Source: CAZMUN01 sp964569815
GTDB taxonomy: Archaea > Iainarchaeota > Iainarchaeia > Iainarchaeales > GCA-2688035
Reading direction: 5' to 3'
NCBI GenBank assembly: GCA_964569815.1
Contig: CAZMUN010000010.1
Location: 1 to 32,772, forward strand
Length of the DNA stretch: 32,772 nt
How positions within the stretch are numbered: position 1 is the stretch's first letter; the number at the start of each line of letters is the position of its first letter. Made by a program: the position numbers and the translations under genes. Below, one piece after another: positions 13,879 through 22,257 of this stretch. The notes beneath the pieces are model-generated. The model made no database searches and was not told the origin of the DNA. It saw only the letters and a list, made by a program, of their open reading frames with translations.

Positions 13879-14439
13879 CTAACTGTTTCTGATTTCGGCA
13901 ACCTTTTTTGCTATAGCGCCATGCGGGTTTTTGAATAAAAAGGCCTCAAGCACGGAAGCATTATGGCACTTTCTTTTCAAAGAGGCTTTTTCAAAGTCAA
14001 TGACCACAGGCTTTTTGCCTTTTACAAGAATGTTTTTGCCTGTGCCTGCAAGCTGGCCGTGGTCCAAGCCGGCTTTGTCAAGGGCCTTTGCTTGGTTTAA
14101 GAGCTCGTTGACGAAAAGGCCAAGCTCTTTTTTGCAGGGGTTGGAAAAAAGCCATTCTGCAAAAGTCGGCCCTTCAACGAATTCCATTAGAATAATTCTT
14201 TTTTTTGAGTCGGCTTTGAAAAGCTTTGGGCCTATGCCAAGGGAATTTGCCTTTTCCAGGTTTTCTGCTTCGCGCTCCGCCATTCTAAAGCGGGTTGAGT
14301 CAGGGCGCTCCTTTTTGATTACAAGCTTTTGGCCTTTTTGGTTGCTTGCAAGAAATATGTGGCTGCTGTGGCCCCTGCCAAGCCTTTGGATAAGAAAAAG
14401 GCCCTCTTTTTTTAAGAATGCTTCTAATGACGAATCCAT
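13879..14439 (-). CDS. RIO/Bud32-like Ser/Thr kinase (COG2112 type)
   Basis: Compact archaeal protein kinase-like protein of 186 residues. A glycine-rich loop LGRGHSSHIFLA (20-31), an ATP-anchoring Lys in KLVIKKE (about 42), a catalytic loop DHGQLAGTGKNILV with His127 and Asn136, and the metal-binding Asp148 in VIDFEKAS (DFE in place of DFG) are seen. The usual catalytic Asp of HRD is replaced: the loop reads LDHGQL, with Asp126 just before the His. This fits the COG2112 predicted kinases rather than Bud32 proper. Substrate unknown. Confidence 0.75.
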   Translation of the reverse strand: MDSSLEAFLKKEGLFLIQRLGRGHSSHIFLASNQKGQKLVIKKERPDSTRFRMAEREAENLEKANSLGIGPKLFKADSKKRIILMEFVEGPTFAEWLFSNPCKKELGLFVNELLNQAKALDKAGLDHGQLAGTGKNILVKGKKPVVIDFEKASLKRKCHNASVLEAFLFKNPHGAIAKKVAEIRNS

Positions 14440-14482
14440 AATTTATTTATACAAGAATAACCATTAATTAGTTGGTTTTTTT

Positions 14483-15172
14483 ATGGAAGGCATTGAAATA
14501 ACCAAGACAGGGACTCCGGGCCTTGACGATCTTATGGTTGTCGGCGGCTTCCAGCTAAGGTCCTCTGTTTTGGTAAGCGGCGAGCCTGGCTCGGGAAAAA
14601 GCATTCTGGCAATGCAGTTCATTTACAACGGGGCCCGATTGTATGGCGAGTCAGGCGTCTACGTGACGTCGGAGCAGAGCGTTGAAAAGGTTAAGACGAA
14701 TGCGAAAAGCCTTGGAATGGATTTTGATGAATTGGAATCCAAGGGCCTTATCAGGGTAATGAAGATTCCTGTAACACACGGTTATGAAATGGCCCCTGAT
14801 GAGTTGATGAAAGAGATAAGAAGGGAGAACGTGAAAAGGGTTGCAATTGACTCAATTACGCCTTTGGAGTACCTTTCAACAGACCTGCGTGGGTTCAGGG
14901 CCAGGGTTCTAACCTTTATCGACATGCTTACAGAGCATAATGTAACGCTTTTGGTTACCGCTGAGAAAAAGAAAACAGACTTTGACAACATAGAGTTTTC
15001 GCCGGAAGACTTTTTGTTCGACGGACTTGTTTTAATGGGCCGGTTGAGGCGTGCTGTTTCCTTTGAAAGGGTTTTAAGCATTGCCAAAATGCGGGGCACA
15101 AGTCACAGCGAGGAACTTCACCCTGTTGAAATAACAAGCAAGGGTCTTGCCATAAAGCAGATTCAGGAATAG
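14483..15172 (+). CDS. KaiC/RadA-type RecA-superfamily ATPase
   Basis: Single KaiC-domain ATPase of 229 residues. It has the opening TGTPGLDDLMVVGGF, Walker A GEPGSGKS (33-40), an EQS-containing segment (YVTSEQSVEKV) with the probable catalytic Glu, and Walker B RVAIDSITPL. The arginine-rich RLRRAVSFERVLSIAKMRGTS region fits the oligomer interface of the family (only RAVSFERVLSIAKMRGT need be compared). Such single-domain archaeal proteins are involved in signalling or in motility control, or have no known role. There are no motility genes nearby. Confidence 0.85.
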   Translation: MEGIEITKTGTPGLDDLMVVGGFQLRSSVLVSGEPGSGKSILAMQFIYNGARLYGESGVYVTSEQSVEKVKTNAKSLGMDFDELESKGLIRVMKIPVTHGYEMAPDELMKEIRRENVKRVAIDSITPLEYLSTDLRGFRARVLTFIDMLTEHNVTLLVTAEKKKTDFDNIEFSPEDFLFDGLVLMGRLRRAVSFERVLSIAKMRGTSHSEELHPVEITSKGLAIKQIQE

Positions 15173-15217
15173 CTGCGTTTGCAACCGGTTTTTTTTTTGG
15201 TTAAATAAAAACAAATA

Positions 15218-15241
15218 GGGCGCAACTTTGAGGAAGCGCCC
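15218..15241 (-). terminator. Terminator of the acidic peptide gene
   Basis: GGGCGC (15218-15223) and GCGCCC (15236-15241) form a perfect 6-bp stem. Read on the minus strand the stem is followed by TATTTGTTTTTATT. It lies 30 bases after the peptide stop. Confidence 0.5.
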
Positions 15242-15270
15242 CCCTTTAAGAAAAAGGCTTTGCGGGTGAT

Positions 15271-15351
15271 TTATTCTCCCGTTTCTTCTTCTGTTTCTTC
15301 TTCGCCTTCTTCTGGCACGTCTTCTTCCTCTTCTTGGAATCTCAACTTCAT
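15271..15351 (-). CDS. 26-residue acidic peptide
   Basis: Tiny gene supported by full signals: AAGGAGT seven bases before the ATG, a hairpin terminator after the stop, and an AT-rich upstream region. The product starts MKLRFQEEEEDVPEEG and continues as almost pure Glu with Thr, giving a very negative net charge. It may be a DNA mimic, a chaperone-type tail or an unstructured regulator; this is inference. It is below normal length cut-offs and no family is recognised. Confidence 0.6.
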   Translation of the reverse strand: MKLRFQEEEEDVPEEGEEETEEETGE

Positions 15352-15391
15352 TGTTATCACTCCTTGTCGTTTGTTTTTTTTTTCCTGGAGC

Positions 15392-15421
15392 AAATAGTTT
15401 TTTTTTTGGAAAAAACTATTT
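15392..15421 (-). promoter_or_regulatory. Leader inverted repeat upstream of the acidic peptide gene
   Basis: AAATAGTTTTTT (15392-15403) and AAAAAACTATTT (15410-15421) are perfect inverted copies. A TATA-like CTTTTTATGATG (minus strand) lies near 15432-15443, so the repeat would fall at the start of a leader RNA or just at the start site. Could be an operator or a leader hairpin. Confidence 0.4.
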
Positions 15422-15547
15422 ACCAATTTGCATCATAAAAAGGCTTAAAAAAGGCATTAAAAAGGGGGAGGGGCTTTCCCCTGAAAAAAGCCGCCAAATT
15501 TTAGGCAGGGCAGAAAATCTTAAGTAAAGGAAAGGCTTTCTTATTAC

Positions 15548-17071
15548 ATGGCTCTTTTTTACGGAGAAAAACGTGCCTTGAACGAAATCGATTCAGTGCT
15601 GAGGGCACAGTGGTCCAATGGAATGCTGCCCCAGATAAGGTTTGTGCCTGGGCAAGAGGGCTACAGCCCTGGCCCAAACGAGTGGAGTGTTTCGGAAAAA
15701 ATTTCAGGAAACCGTGCTTTTAGGACCTCGGGCATTACACAGCCGCCCAACATTGCAATGGCCTTATGGCATGCTTTTCAAAACTCTGGGCACAAGCCTG
15801 AAATGGCCCACTTCGTTGAAAAGTTTTACAAGCCTTTGCGCCAGTACCATGACTTTCTTTTGACTGCACGCGACCCTGGCGGAGAGGGGCTTGTTTCAGT
15901 GTTTCACCCTTGGGCTACTGGCTCCGACAACACGCCCTGCTATGACAAGGCCATTGAGATTGCGAGAAAGGAATTGGTTGAAAAGGGGTTTGAGCAGCGA
16001 ATAAAGAAAAGGAAAGACGTGCTTTACGTTGCAGCAGGCCAGCGGCCAAAAAACAAGGACTATGAGGCATATGGAAGGCTGCTTGGCTTTTTTGTTTCCA
16101 GGGAATACGACCAGGAAAAGCTTTACAAAGAATGCCCTTTTTTGGTACAAGACGTTTTGTTCAACTGCATTTTTAAGGAATCGCTTACCGCGATGTCAAA
16201 GCTTGCTGAAGCCCTTGCAGTGCATTTCCACAACATTGACCCAAAAACCGCGACATACTATTTGGCGGAAGTTGAGAGAAACAGCAGGCTTGCTTTGAAG
16301 GTAAGGAACGGCGTAAGAAAAAAGCTTTTTGACAGGGAAACAGGCCTCTTTTACAGCTTTGATGTCAGAAACAACGAGCTCATAAGGGTTTCAACCGTGC
16401 ATTCGCTTGCAGGGCTTTTTGGAAAAATTGCTTCAAGGGAACAAGCCGAACAGCTTTTAAGGCATTTAAAAGACGAAGAAGAGTTCAATCCAAGGAATGG
16501 TTTCATGGTTCCCTCTGTTCCAGTGAACAGCCATGAATTCAACAGCATTGGCTACGCCCGCGGGCCAATCTGGCCTGTGCGCAACTGGATTGTTGCAAAA
16601 GGCCTGCAGCACTACGACAGGGGCTTGGCTGAACAGGTAAGAAAGGACACGATTGCTTTGGTTGGCCAGGGCCACAGGGAAATGCGGCGTTTGGAAACCC
16701 TTGCCGCTTCACTAATGGAATTCAACAGCTTTGGGGAACAGTTTACAACACCGAGCAAAAAACAGTACTGCCATGGCTGGTTGTGGGACAGCGGGTTTGC
16801 TGCAATAGGCTGGGCCCACGTGAAAAAAAAGCCAAACCCAGGCATTTGGAAAAGGATTGCAAGAAAGGAGAAGGAATTTGAGGAACAGGGGCTTGAAAAA
16901 GCCAAGGCAAGAAATGCGGTAAGGAAAGAGTTTGCAATCCCGCTCTTCGACGAGTACTTTGCGCCAAAGAAAGCAAACGGGTTTGAAGCCGGGGCCCCGC
17001 TTGGAGCCGACAAAATGACTTGGACGGCCGCCCTGTTTTTGGATTTGGTTAAGACAAAAGCTTTTTTCTGA
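15548..17071 (+). CDS. GH63-type glycoside hydrolase (mannosylglycerate hydrolase-like)
   Basis: An (alpha/alpha)6-barrel hydrolase of 507 residues. It has GH63 hallmarks: QWSNGMLPQIRF near residue 22, SGITQPPNIAMALWHAF near 62, and HPWATGSDNTP (120-130), where the Asp is a family catalytic residue. The YARGPIWPVRNWIV and HGWLWDSGFAA blocks come later. Related enzymes cleave mannosylglycerate, glucosylglycerate or alpha-glucosides. No signal peptide, so cytosolic. Its 3' end overlaps the convergent pyruvyl transferase gene by 23 bases. Confidence 0.8.
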   Translation: MALFYGEKRALNEIDSVLRAQWSNGMLPQIRFVPGQEGYSPGPNEWSVSEKISGNRAFRTSGITQPPNIAMALWHAFQNSGHKPEMAHFVEKFYKPLRQYHDFLLTARDPGGEGLVSVFHPWATGSDNTPCYDKAIEIARKELVEKGFEQRIKKRKDVLYVAAGQRPKNKDYEAYGRLLGFFVSREYDQEKLYKECPFLVQDVLFNCIFKESLTAMSKLAEALAVHFHNIDPKTATYYLAEVERNSRLALKVRNGVRKKLFDRETGLFYSFDVRNNELIRVSTVHSLAGLFGKIASREQAEQLLRHLKDEEEFNPRNGFMVPSVPVNSHEFNSIGYARGPIWPVRNWIVAKGLQHYDRGLAEQVRKDTIALVGQGHREMRRLETLAASLMEFNSFGEQFTTPSKKQYCHGWLWDSGFAAIGWAHVKKKPNPGIWKRIARKEKEFEEQGLEKAKARNAVRKEFAIPLFDEYFAPKKANGFEAGAPLGADKMTWTAALFLDLVKTKAFF

Positions 17072-18107
17072 AAAGCTCAAAGGCCTTTTGAGATTTTTCC
17101 GCAAGCCTTTTCCTTTCATCCAAAACCTTTTTTGAAAACTTTTCCCTTTCACGGTAAAGGGCAACCGTTTTTTTGGAGAGTTCCTTTTCTTTAAAGCCCT
17201 GGAAAACAGACAGCTTTTTCCAAGAAAGGTCTTTCACAAAGTTCCGGGTTTTGGCAGTGAAGGCGATTGCAACAAACGGCTTTCCAACAAAGGCGGAAAA
17301 AACAAGGCTGTGGAATCTCATGCCAACAACCAAATCAAACTTTTCAAAGGTTTTTGTCAAGCCAAGGCCAAGAGCCTTGTAAGGCAAAAGCTTTACCTTC
17401 TTTGACTTAACGTGTTCAAGAACGTGCTTGCAGAAAACGGTGTCATACTTTCTGAAAAAAGGAAAAACCGAAATTTTTGCATCTGTTTCCCGGGCAACGG
17501 AGTCTATGGCATGTGCGATTTTCTTGCCCAAGGCCTTGTCTTTGGAAGGAACCTGTTCATATATTTCGTAAAAGGGAATCGGGCAAAAAAGAATCGCGTT
17601 TTTTTCACGGGCTTTTTTTGGCAAGGGCATTGAAAAAGTGAGGTCGGCAGACACATGAACCTGCTTTTTTACGCCTGCTTTTTTTAACTCGACTTTCCCT
17701 TCACTGTCGCGCATTATTATCAAATCCGAATTGTTGCAAAGGTCGCGCGCAAGCTCTTTGCCCTTCTTTGTTTTAAGTTTTGTAGCGCCAATGCAAAGAA
17801 GGCAGGTTTTCACGCCTGGCTTTTTTGCCTTTTTGAAAAAGCGGACAAGTTTCTCAAAGCCGCCAACCCTGTAGTCCTGTATCTGTGTGCCCCCGCCTAA
17901 AACAAAAAAATCGTAGCCTATTTTTTCAAGGTCTGCTTCATGGCTCACCGCCTCAATTCCAAACATTTTTCTTGTTTTGCTCGGGTTGTAGGAAAGGGCA
18001 ACCGTCTTGACTCCAAGCTTTTTGAATTGGGCTGCAATGACCTGCAGCATTGCGTCATCCCCAATGTTGTCTTTGCCATAGTAGCCAAAAACCAAAGCCG
18101 TGCGCAT
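17049..18107 (-). CDS. Polysaccharide pyruvyl transferase family protein (CsaB type)
   Basis: Member of the family that adds ketal pyruvate to cell-surface glycans, or a related GT-B-like enzyme. The 352-residue protein opens with GYYGKDNIGDDAML (residues 8-21), the family nucleotide-binding turn, has VLGGGTQIQD near 70, and the conserved VVGMRFHSLVFSAF near 263. The C-terminus is a lysine-rich helix. Convergent with the GH63 gene and divergent from a GT2 gene, which supports a glycan-related role. The donor and acceptor are unknown. Confidence 0.85.
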   Translation of the reverse strand: MRTALVFGYYGKDNIGDDAMLQVIAAQFKKLGVKTVALSYNPSKTRKMFGIEAVSHEADLEKIGYDFFVLGGGTQIQDYRVGGFEKLVRFFKKAKKPGVKTCLLCIGATKLKTKKGKELARDLCNNSDLIIMRDSEGKVELKKAGVKKQVHVSADLTFSMPLPKKAREKNAILFCPIPFYEIYEQVPSKDKALGKKIAHAIDSVARETDAKISVFPFFRKYDTVFCKHVLEHVKSKKVKLLPYKALGLGLTKTFEKFDLVVGMRFHSLVFSAFVGKPFVAIAFTAKTRNFVKDLSWKKLSVFQGFKEKELSKKTVALYREREKFSKKVLDERKRLAEKSQKAFELFRKKLLS

Positions 18108-18203
18108 GCAAAAAATAGGACCTTAAAGAATAAATAACTTAACCTGCAAGGCCAAAGAAAAGCAAGGCAGTTCTTTTATAGTAGTTTGAACTAAGTTTTG
18201 TGC

Positions 18204-18986
18204 ATGGCTAAAAAAAACCACAAGCCAAAAGTAAGCGTGATAATGTCCGCCTACAACTCTGAAAGATATGTAGGGGAAGCGATTCAATCCATTTTGAACC
18301 AGACCATGAAGGATTTTGAGCTAATTGTGATAAACGATGCCTCTAAAGACAACACAGGCAAAGAGGTGAAAAAATTCAAGGACCCGCGCATAAAATACAT
18401 TGAAAGAAAGCATAACGCAGGAAAAAGCCATGCAGTAAACTTTGCCTTGAAAAAGGTTCGGGGCAAGTATGCATGCATTTTTGACGCAGACGACGTAATG
18501 GTAAACTACAAGCTCGAGGTTTCGGCAAAGGTTTTGGACAGGCACCCAAAATGCGGCCTGGTTTACGGGCATGCATGGGTAATAGACGAGGCCTCGGAAA
18601 TTATTGGCCCGCTGTTTTTTCCCTCACGGGCCGAAAGAAGCATTGACGACCCTTTCCCAGACATGAGCTTTTCAATGGCCAAGCTTTTGAAGGGCGCCAT
18701 ATTCCCCCAAGGAAGCACGCTGTTCAGAATGGAGGCCATAAGAAAAGTAGGCCCTTTGGACGAAAGCCTGCACGTAGCAGAAGACTGGGACTTGTGGATA
18801 AGGATTGCGGAAAAATACGATTTCTACTACCTGCCGGTTCCATTATACCTTTACAGGATAAACCCAAAAGGCCTCTTGAGCCAGGCAATCCAAAAAAAGA
18901 CCCACGAAAAATCAAAACAGTTCGTGTTAAAGAAACGCGAGCAAAGAATGAAAAAAGTCAAAAGCAGGCAAAAAAGCAAAAAATAG
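18204..18986 (+). CDS. GT2 family glycosyltransferase
   Basis: Inverting glycosyltransferase with a GT-A fold, 260 residues from the ATG at 18204. The N-terminal block KVSVIMSAYNSERYVGEAI and NDASKDNT bind the nucleotide sugar, the metal-binding motif is DADD (94-97), and the acceptor/base region is HVAEDWDLWIR near 195. The C-terminus is strongly basic with no membrane helix. TTTTATAG at about 18175-18181 is a good TATA box. Probably adds a sugar to a surface glycan or glycolipid. Confidence 0.88.
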   Translation: MAKKNHKPKVSVIMSAYNSERYVGEAIQSILNQTMKDFELIVINDASKDNTGKEVKKFKDPRIKYIERKHNAGKSHAVNFALKKVRGKYACIFDADDVMVNYKLEVSAKVLDRHPKCGLVYGHAWVIDEASEIIGPLFFPSRAERSIDDPFPDMSFSMAKLLKGAIFPQGSTLFRMEAIRKVGPLDESLHVAEDWDLWIRIAEKYDFYYLPVPLYLYRINPKGLLSQAIQKKTHEKSKQFVLKKREQRMKKVKSRQKSKK

Positions 18987-18987
18987 T

Positions 18988-19330
18988 TACTCGTACCGCA
19001 GCGCAATTATTGGGTCAAGGCCTGAAGCATGCCGATTCCGCCAACCAAAAGCGAAATGCCGGCAATGCCTGCAAGAAAAATCGTCACAAGGCTGAACAAC
19101 TGGTTTACCTGCTCCAAAAGCTGTTCAGAGCTGGAAACAAAAACGCTTCTCTCGCCATACCTGCCAACAAAGTATGCCTCGATTTCATCAGCAACGGTCT
19201 CAACATCGTCAGCAGAAAACGATTCAGCAAAAACTATTCCAGGCGAGCTTTCAGGAAAAAGGTTGTCAAAAGCAGCCTCGGGCACGAAAAATGCGAAAAC
19301 GCATACCTGCTTTTCTTTGACGGAAAAGAA
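18988..19330 (-). pseudogene. Remnant of a MacB/FtsX-type ABC permease
   Basis: On the minus strand the segment reads as the extracytoplasmic end and first conserved helix of a MacB-type permease: FAFFVPEAAFDNLF, DDVETVADEIEAYF, then SSSEQLLEQVNQLFSLVTIF and LAGIAGISLLVGGIGM. It then stops (TAA at 19007). In the neighbouring frame the family's very C-terminal motif GLDPIIALRYE and a stop follow at 18988-19023. The roughly 100-plus residues normally between these motifs are missing, and so is the N-terminus. This is a decayed gene with an internal deletion. The longer minus frame continuing to 20728 is only the antisense of the thermosome. Confidence 0.65.
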
Positions 19331-19407
19331 GTGCAGGCAATAAAAGCAGGCCAAAGGCGAAAAAAGGGCTTTGGCAGGCATCCATTTTAGACCTTGATAT
19401 CCATCAA

Positions 19408-19428
19408 AAATCGCAAAGGTTTTTAAAC
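19408..19428 (+). promoter_or_regulatory. Thermosome promoter
   Basis: A purine-rich BRE-like AAAGG followed by TTTTTAAAC at about 19415-19426 gives a strong archaeal core promoter, leaving a leader of roughly 85 nt with two GGAGG words (about 19489 and 19521). Heat-shock control is likely for the family but no known operator is recognised. Confidence 0.45.
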
Positions 19429-19535
19429 ATTGATATACAGCAATTAATTCACTTGTTTTACGTTTAAAAAAAGCCTTAAACGGCAAAAACGGAGGTTTTG
19501 GTAACATCACGCAAAACAAAGGAGGAATGAAGAAT

Positions 19536-21182
19536 ATGGCAGAAAACCAGCAACCAGTAGTGTTCCTGACAGAGGGAACAAAAAGAACGCGCGGAAAAGA
19601 CGCGCAGAGAATAAACATTTTGATTGCAAAGGCAGTGGCCAACGCAGTCAAGTCAACACTTGGCCCAAAGGGCATGGACAAAATGATTGTCGATGACCTG
19701 GGAGACGTGACAATCTCAAACGACGGCGCCACAATTTTGGACGAAATGAGCATAGAGCACCCAGTCGGAAAAATCATGGTAGAGGTGGCAAAAACACAGG
19801 ACGACGAGGTAGGCGACGGCACAACCAGCGCAGTCGTAATAGCAGGCGGCCTGTTGAAAGAAGCGGAAAGCCTGCTCGACAACGACGTGCACCCAAGCGT
19901 CATAGTCAAAGGATACAGGCTTGCTGCAAGAAAAGCAACAGAGTTTGCAAAAGAGGCAGCAGAGGAAATAAAGTTTTCCGACAAAAAGGCCCTGAAAAAC
20001 ATTGCAATGACCTCAATGACAGGAAAAGCAGCAGAATCAACTGAAACCCTTTCAGATTTAGTGGTCAAAGCAATAACCCAGGTAGCAGACGAAGAAAACG
20101 GAAAAATGAACATAGACATCGAAAACGTCAAGGTCGAAAAAAAGCAGGGCGCCTCTTTGGCAGAAAGCCAGCTTATCGAAGGCATAGTCATAGACAAAGA
20201 AGTCGTGCATGGAGGCATGCCAAAAAAGGCAGAAAACGCAAAGATTGCACTGGTTGACGCAGCCCTTGAAGTCAAGAGCACGGAAACAGACGCAAAAATC
20301 GAAATAACTTCACCAGAGCAAATGCAGGCATTCCTAGACCAGGAAGAGGGAATGCTCAAAAAAATGGTGGACAGCCTGAAAAAAGCAGGCACAGAAGTAG
20401 TGATATGCCAGAAAGGAATCGATGACTTGGCACAACACTTTTTGGCCCAAGAAGGAATCCTCGCAGTGCGCAGGGTCAAGAAATCAGACATGGACGCGCT
20501 CGTAAGGGCAACAGGCGGAAAGGTTGTCACAAGAATTGACAGCATTAACGCAAGCCACCTTGGAAAAGCAAAGCTCGTGCACGAGAAAAAGATTGCAGGG
20601 GACGCAATGCTCTTCATCGAAGGATGCAAAAACCCAAAAAGCGTTTCACTGCTGGTAAGAGGCGGCTCGGAACACGTGGTAGACGAAGCTGAAAGGGCAG
20701 TCCACGATGCTTTGATGGCAACAGCCACAGCAATAAAAGACGGCCGAGTTGTAGCAGGCGGCGGCTCAATAGAGGTGGAAATCGCAATGAAGCTTCGAGA
20801 CTACGCAAAAAGCGTTGGAGGCCGCGAACAGCTTGCAGTGGAAGGCTTTGCAAACACCCTGGAGGAAATTCCACGCACTTTGGCAGAAACAGCAGGAATG
20901 AATCCACTGGACACAATCGTAAGCCTGAGAAGCAAGCACGCTGCAAAAAACGGAAAAACCATCGGCGTAGACGTTCTCAAAGCAAAGCTTTCAGACATGA
21001 AAGCCTTGAATGTCGTGGAGCCACTGTCTGTGAAAACCCAGGCAATCACTTCAGGTGCCGAGGTAGCGGAAATGATTCTCCGCATAGACGACATAATCGC
21101 AGGAAGCGGCAAAAGCAAAGGCCCAGAAATGCCTCCAGGCGGAATGCCCCCAGGCATGGGAATGGGCGGAATGGGAATGTAA
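19536..21182 (+). CDS. thsA: Thermosome (group II chaperonin) subunit
   Basis: ATP-driven protein-folding chamber of Archaea. The start is the ATG at 19536, ten bases after GGAGG; an ATG at 19527 is only two bases from it. The 548-residue protein has GPKGMDKMIVDDLGDV near 45, the ATPase block NDGATILDEM, GDGTTSAVVIAGGLL near 95, and the C-terminal tail GGMPPGMGMGGMGM typical of chaperonin chambers. Only one subunit gene is present in this window, so homo- or hetero-oligomer status is unknown. The letter A in the symbol is provisional. Confidence 0.95.
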   Translation: MAENQQPVVFLTEGTKRTRGKDAQRINILIAKAVANAVKSTLGPKGMDKMIVDDLGDVTISNDGATILDEMSIEHPVGKIMVEVAKTQDDEVGDGTTSAVVIAGGLLKEAESLLDNDVHPSVIVKGYRLAARKATEFAKEAAEEIKFSDKKALKNIAMTSMTGKAAESTETLSDLVVKAITQVADEENGKMNIDIENVKVEKKQGASLAESQLIEGIVIDKEVVHGGMPKKAENAKIALVDAALEVKSTETDAKIEITSPEQMQAFLDQEEGMLKKMVDSLKKAGTEVVICQKGIDDLAQHFLAQEGILAVRRVKKSDMDALVRATGGKVVTRIDSINASHLGKAKLVHEKKIAGDAMLFIEGCKNPKSVSLLVRGGSEHVVDEAERAVHDALMATATAIKDGRVVAGGGSIEVEIAMKLRDYAKSVGGREQLAVEGFANTLEEIPRTLAETAGMNPLDTIVSLRSKHAAKNGKTIGVDVLKAKLSDMKALNVVEPLSVKTQAITSGAEVAEMILRIDDIIAGSGKSKGPEMPPGGMPPGMGMGGMGM

Positions 21183-21284
21183 AACCCCATTCCACTTTTT
21201 CTTTTTTCTTCCAGGCGCATTACAGGGCAAGCGTAAAAGACAGGCTGGAAGAAAGCTTAAATACCAAAAAGCCGTTATCAAAAT

Positions 21285-21521
21285 ATGGCAGACCCCTGGG
21301 CCGAAGTCTTCACCAACATGCGCAAGCGCAACAAAATAATGTTCACTCTTGTTGCAGCGGTTTCAATAATTCTCTTCTGGAAAGGGGTCTGGGGCCTCAG
21401 CGAAATAATCTTCGACGAATGGCTTTTCCAAAACCACCTGTTCTGGAGCAATCTGGCAGCAACCGCAGTCGGCCTTTTCGTGCTATCAGGAGCAGGCATC
21501 CTATTGGAGAAACTCGCATGA
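21285..21521 (+). CDS. Small two-helix membrane protein
   Basis: Product of 78 residues with two predicted membrane helices (MFTLVAAVSIILFWKGVWGL and NLAATAVGLFVLSGAGILL) and a basic N-terminal segment MRKRNK. It resembles a widespread kind of small archaeal membrane protein starting with a PW motif and carrying ILFWKGVWGL, but no function is known to me. Its stop overlaps the ATG of the next small gene (ATGA). Confidence 0.65.
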   Translation: MADPWAEVFTNMRKRNKIMFTLVAAVSIILFWKGVWGLSEIIFDEWLFQNHLFWSNLAATAVGLFVLSGAGILLEKLA

Positions 21522-21653
21522 GCAAAGAAAAAGAAAAAAATAAAAAAAAAGGACTTTTTGGGCTTGCTTGCAAACCAGCCCCACAACACAGTACTTGGAT
21601 TAGGCAACTACAAGCTAGGGATTGAAAAAAAGAAAAAAGAAAAGAAGAAATAG
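21518..21653 (+). pseudogene. Short lysine-rich gene with a poly-A frame disruption
   Basis: An ATG overlapping the previous stop opens MSKEKEKNKKK, then the frame becomes implausible and ends at 21625. In the frame one base later the sequence after the nine-A run (21542-21550) reads DFLGLLANQPHNTVLGLGNY and ends in KKKKEKKK at a TAG (21651-21653). The simplest reading is one gene with an indel in the homopolymer, either a sequencing error, a real mutation, or slippage on poly-A. Alternatively the second part continues the 78-residue protein by readthrough of its TGA, since they are in the same frame. Confidence 0.5.
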
Positions 21654-21687
21654 GTTAATAACCACTTTGCGTTTTTTCTCTAATCGC

Positions 21688-22218
21688 ATGAAGGCAATTG
21701 CGTTTACAGGCTGGGCCCGCTCCGGAAAAGACACTGCCGCAGACCACCTTGTCGAAAAACACTGCTTTGAAAAAATCGTGATGAGCGAGCTTCTCCTGGA
21801 CGAAATGAAAAAAGCCGGAATGCCTGACACGAAAATGAACCGCTCCAGAATGGGAAAGCTTTTGAGGGAACGCTTTGGAAAAGACGTTGTTGCAAAAAAG
21901 GCCCTTGAAAAAGCCTCAAAAGAAGGCCTTGAAAAAGCGGTCTTTGTCGGCCCAAGGTCTGTTTCCGAAATAGCTTTTTTCAAGAAAAAAATCCCGGGCT
22001 TTAAACTTGTTGCAATAGACGCAGGCCAAGGAAAAAGGTTTGAAAGAAGAAGCAAACAGGACGCGCAAACCAAAACGGATTTCTTGAAAAGAGACAGCCA
22101 CGACTCCACAGAATTCGAATTAGGGCAAGTAATAGCAATGGCAGACCACACTATCGAAAACAATTCCACAATCAACGATTTCAAAAGGACAATAGACGGC
22201 CTGATGCAGAAGATTTAA
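21688..22218 (+). CDS. UPF0200-type P-loop kinase-like protein
   Basis: Nucleotide-binding protein of 176 residues related to dephospho-CoA kinase and archaeal UPF0200 proteins. The start is the ATG at 21688, giving MKAIAFTGWARSGKDTAA with the P-loop GWARSGKDT (8-16); the longer frame to 21622 has no domain. Further family features are MSELLLDEMKKAGMP, an R-rich segment GKRFERRSKQDAQ, and the end block ELGQVIAMADHTIEN. The substrate is unknown; nucleotide or coenzyme phosphorylation is the family expectation. Confidence 0.8.
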   Translation: MKAIAFTGWARSGKDTAADHLVEKHCFEKIVMSELLLDEMKKAGMPDTKMNRSRMGKLLRERFGKDVVAKKALEKASKEGLEKAVFVGPRSVSEIAFFKKKIPGFKLVAIDAGQGKRFERRSKQDAQTKTDFLKRDSHDSTEFELGQVIAMADHTIENNSTINDFKRTIDGLMQKI

Positions 22219-22257
22219 AAACAAGGAAGATGTTTAAGGTTTAGGTGATTCGTCAAA

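Noticed and set aside
19007..20728. A 573-codon minus-strand frame
   Set aside because: Nearly all of it is the antisense of the thermosome gene; only the last ~107 codons, outside the thermosome, look like a real (decayed) permease.
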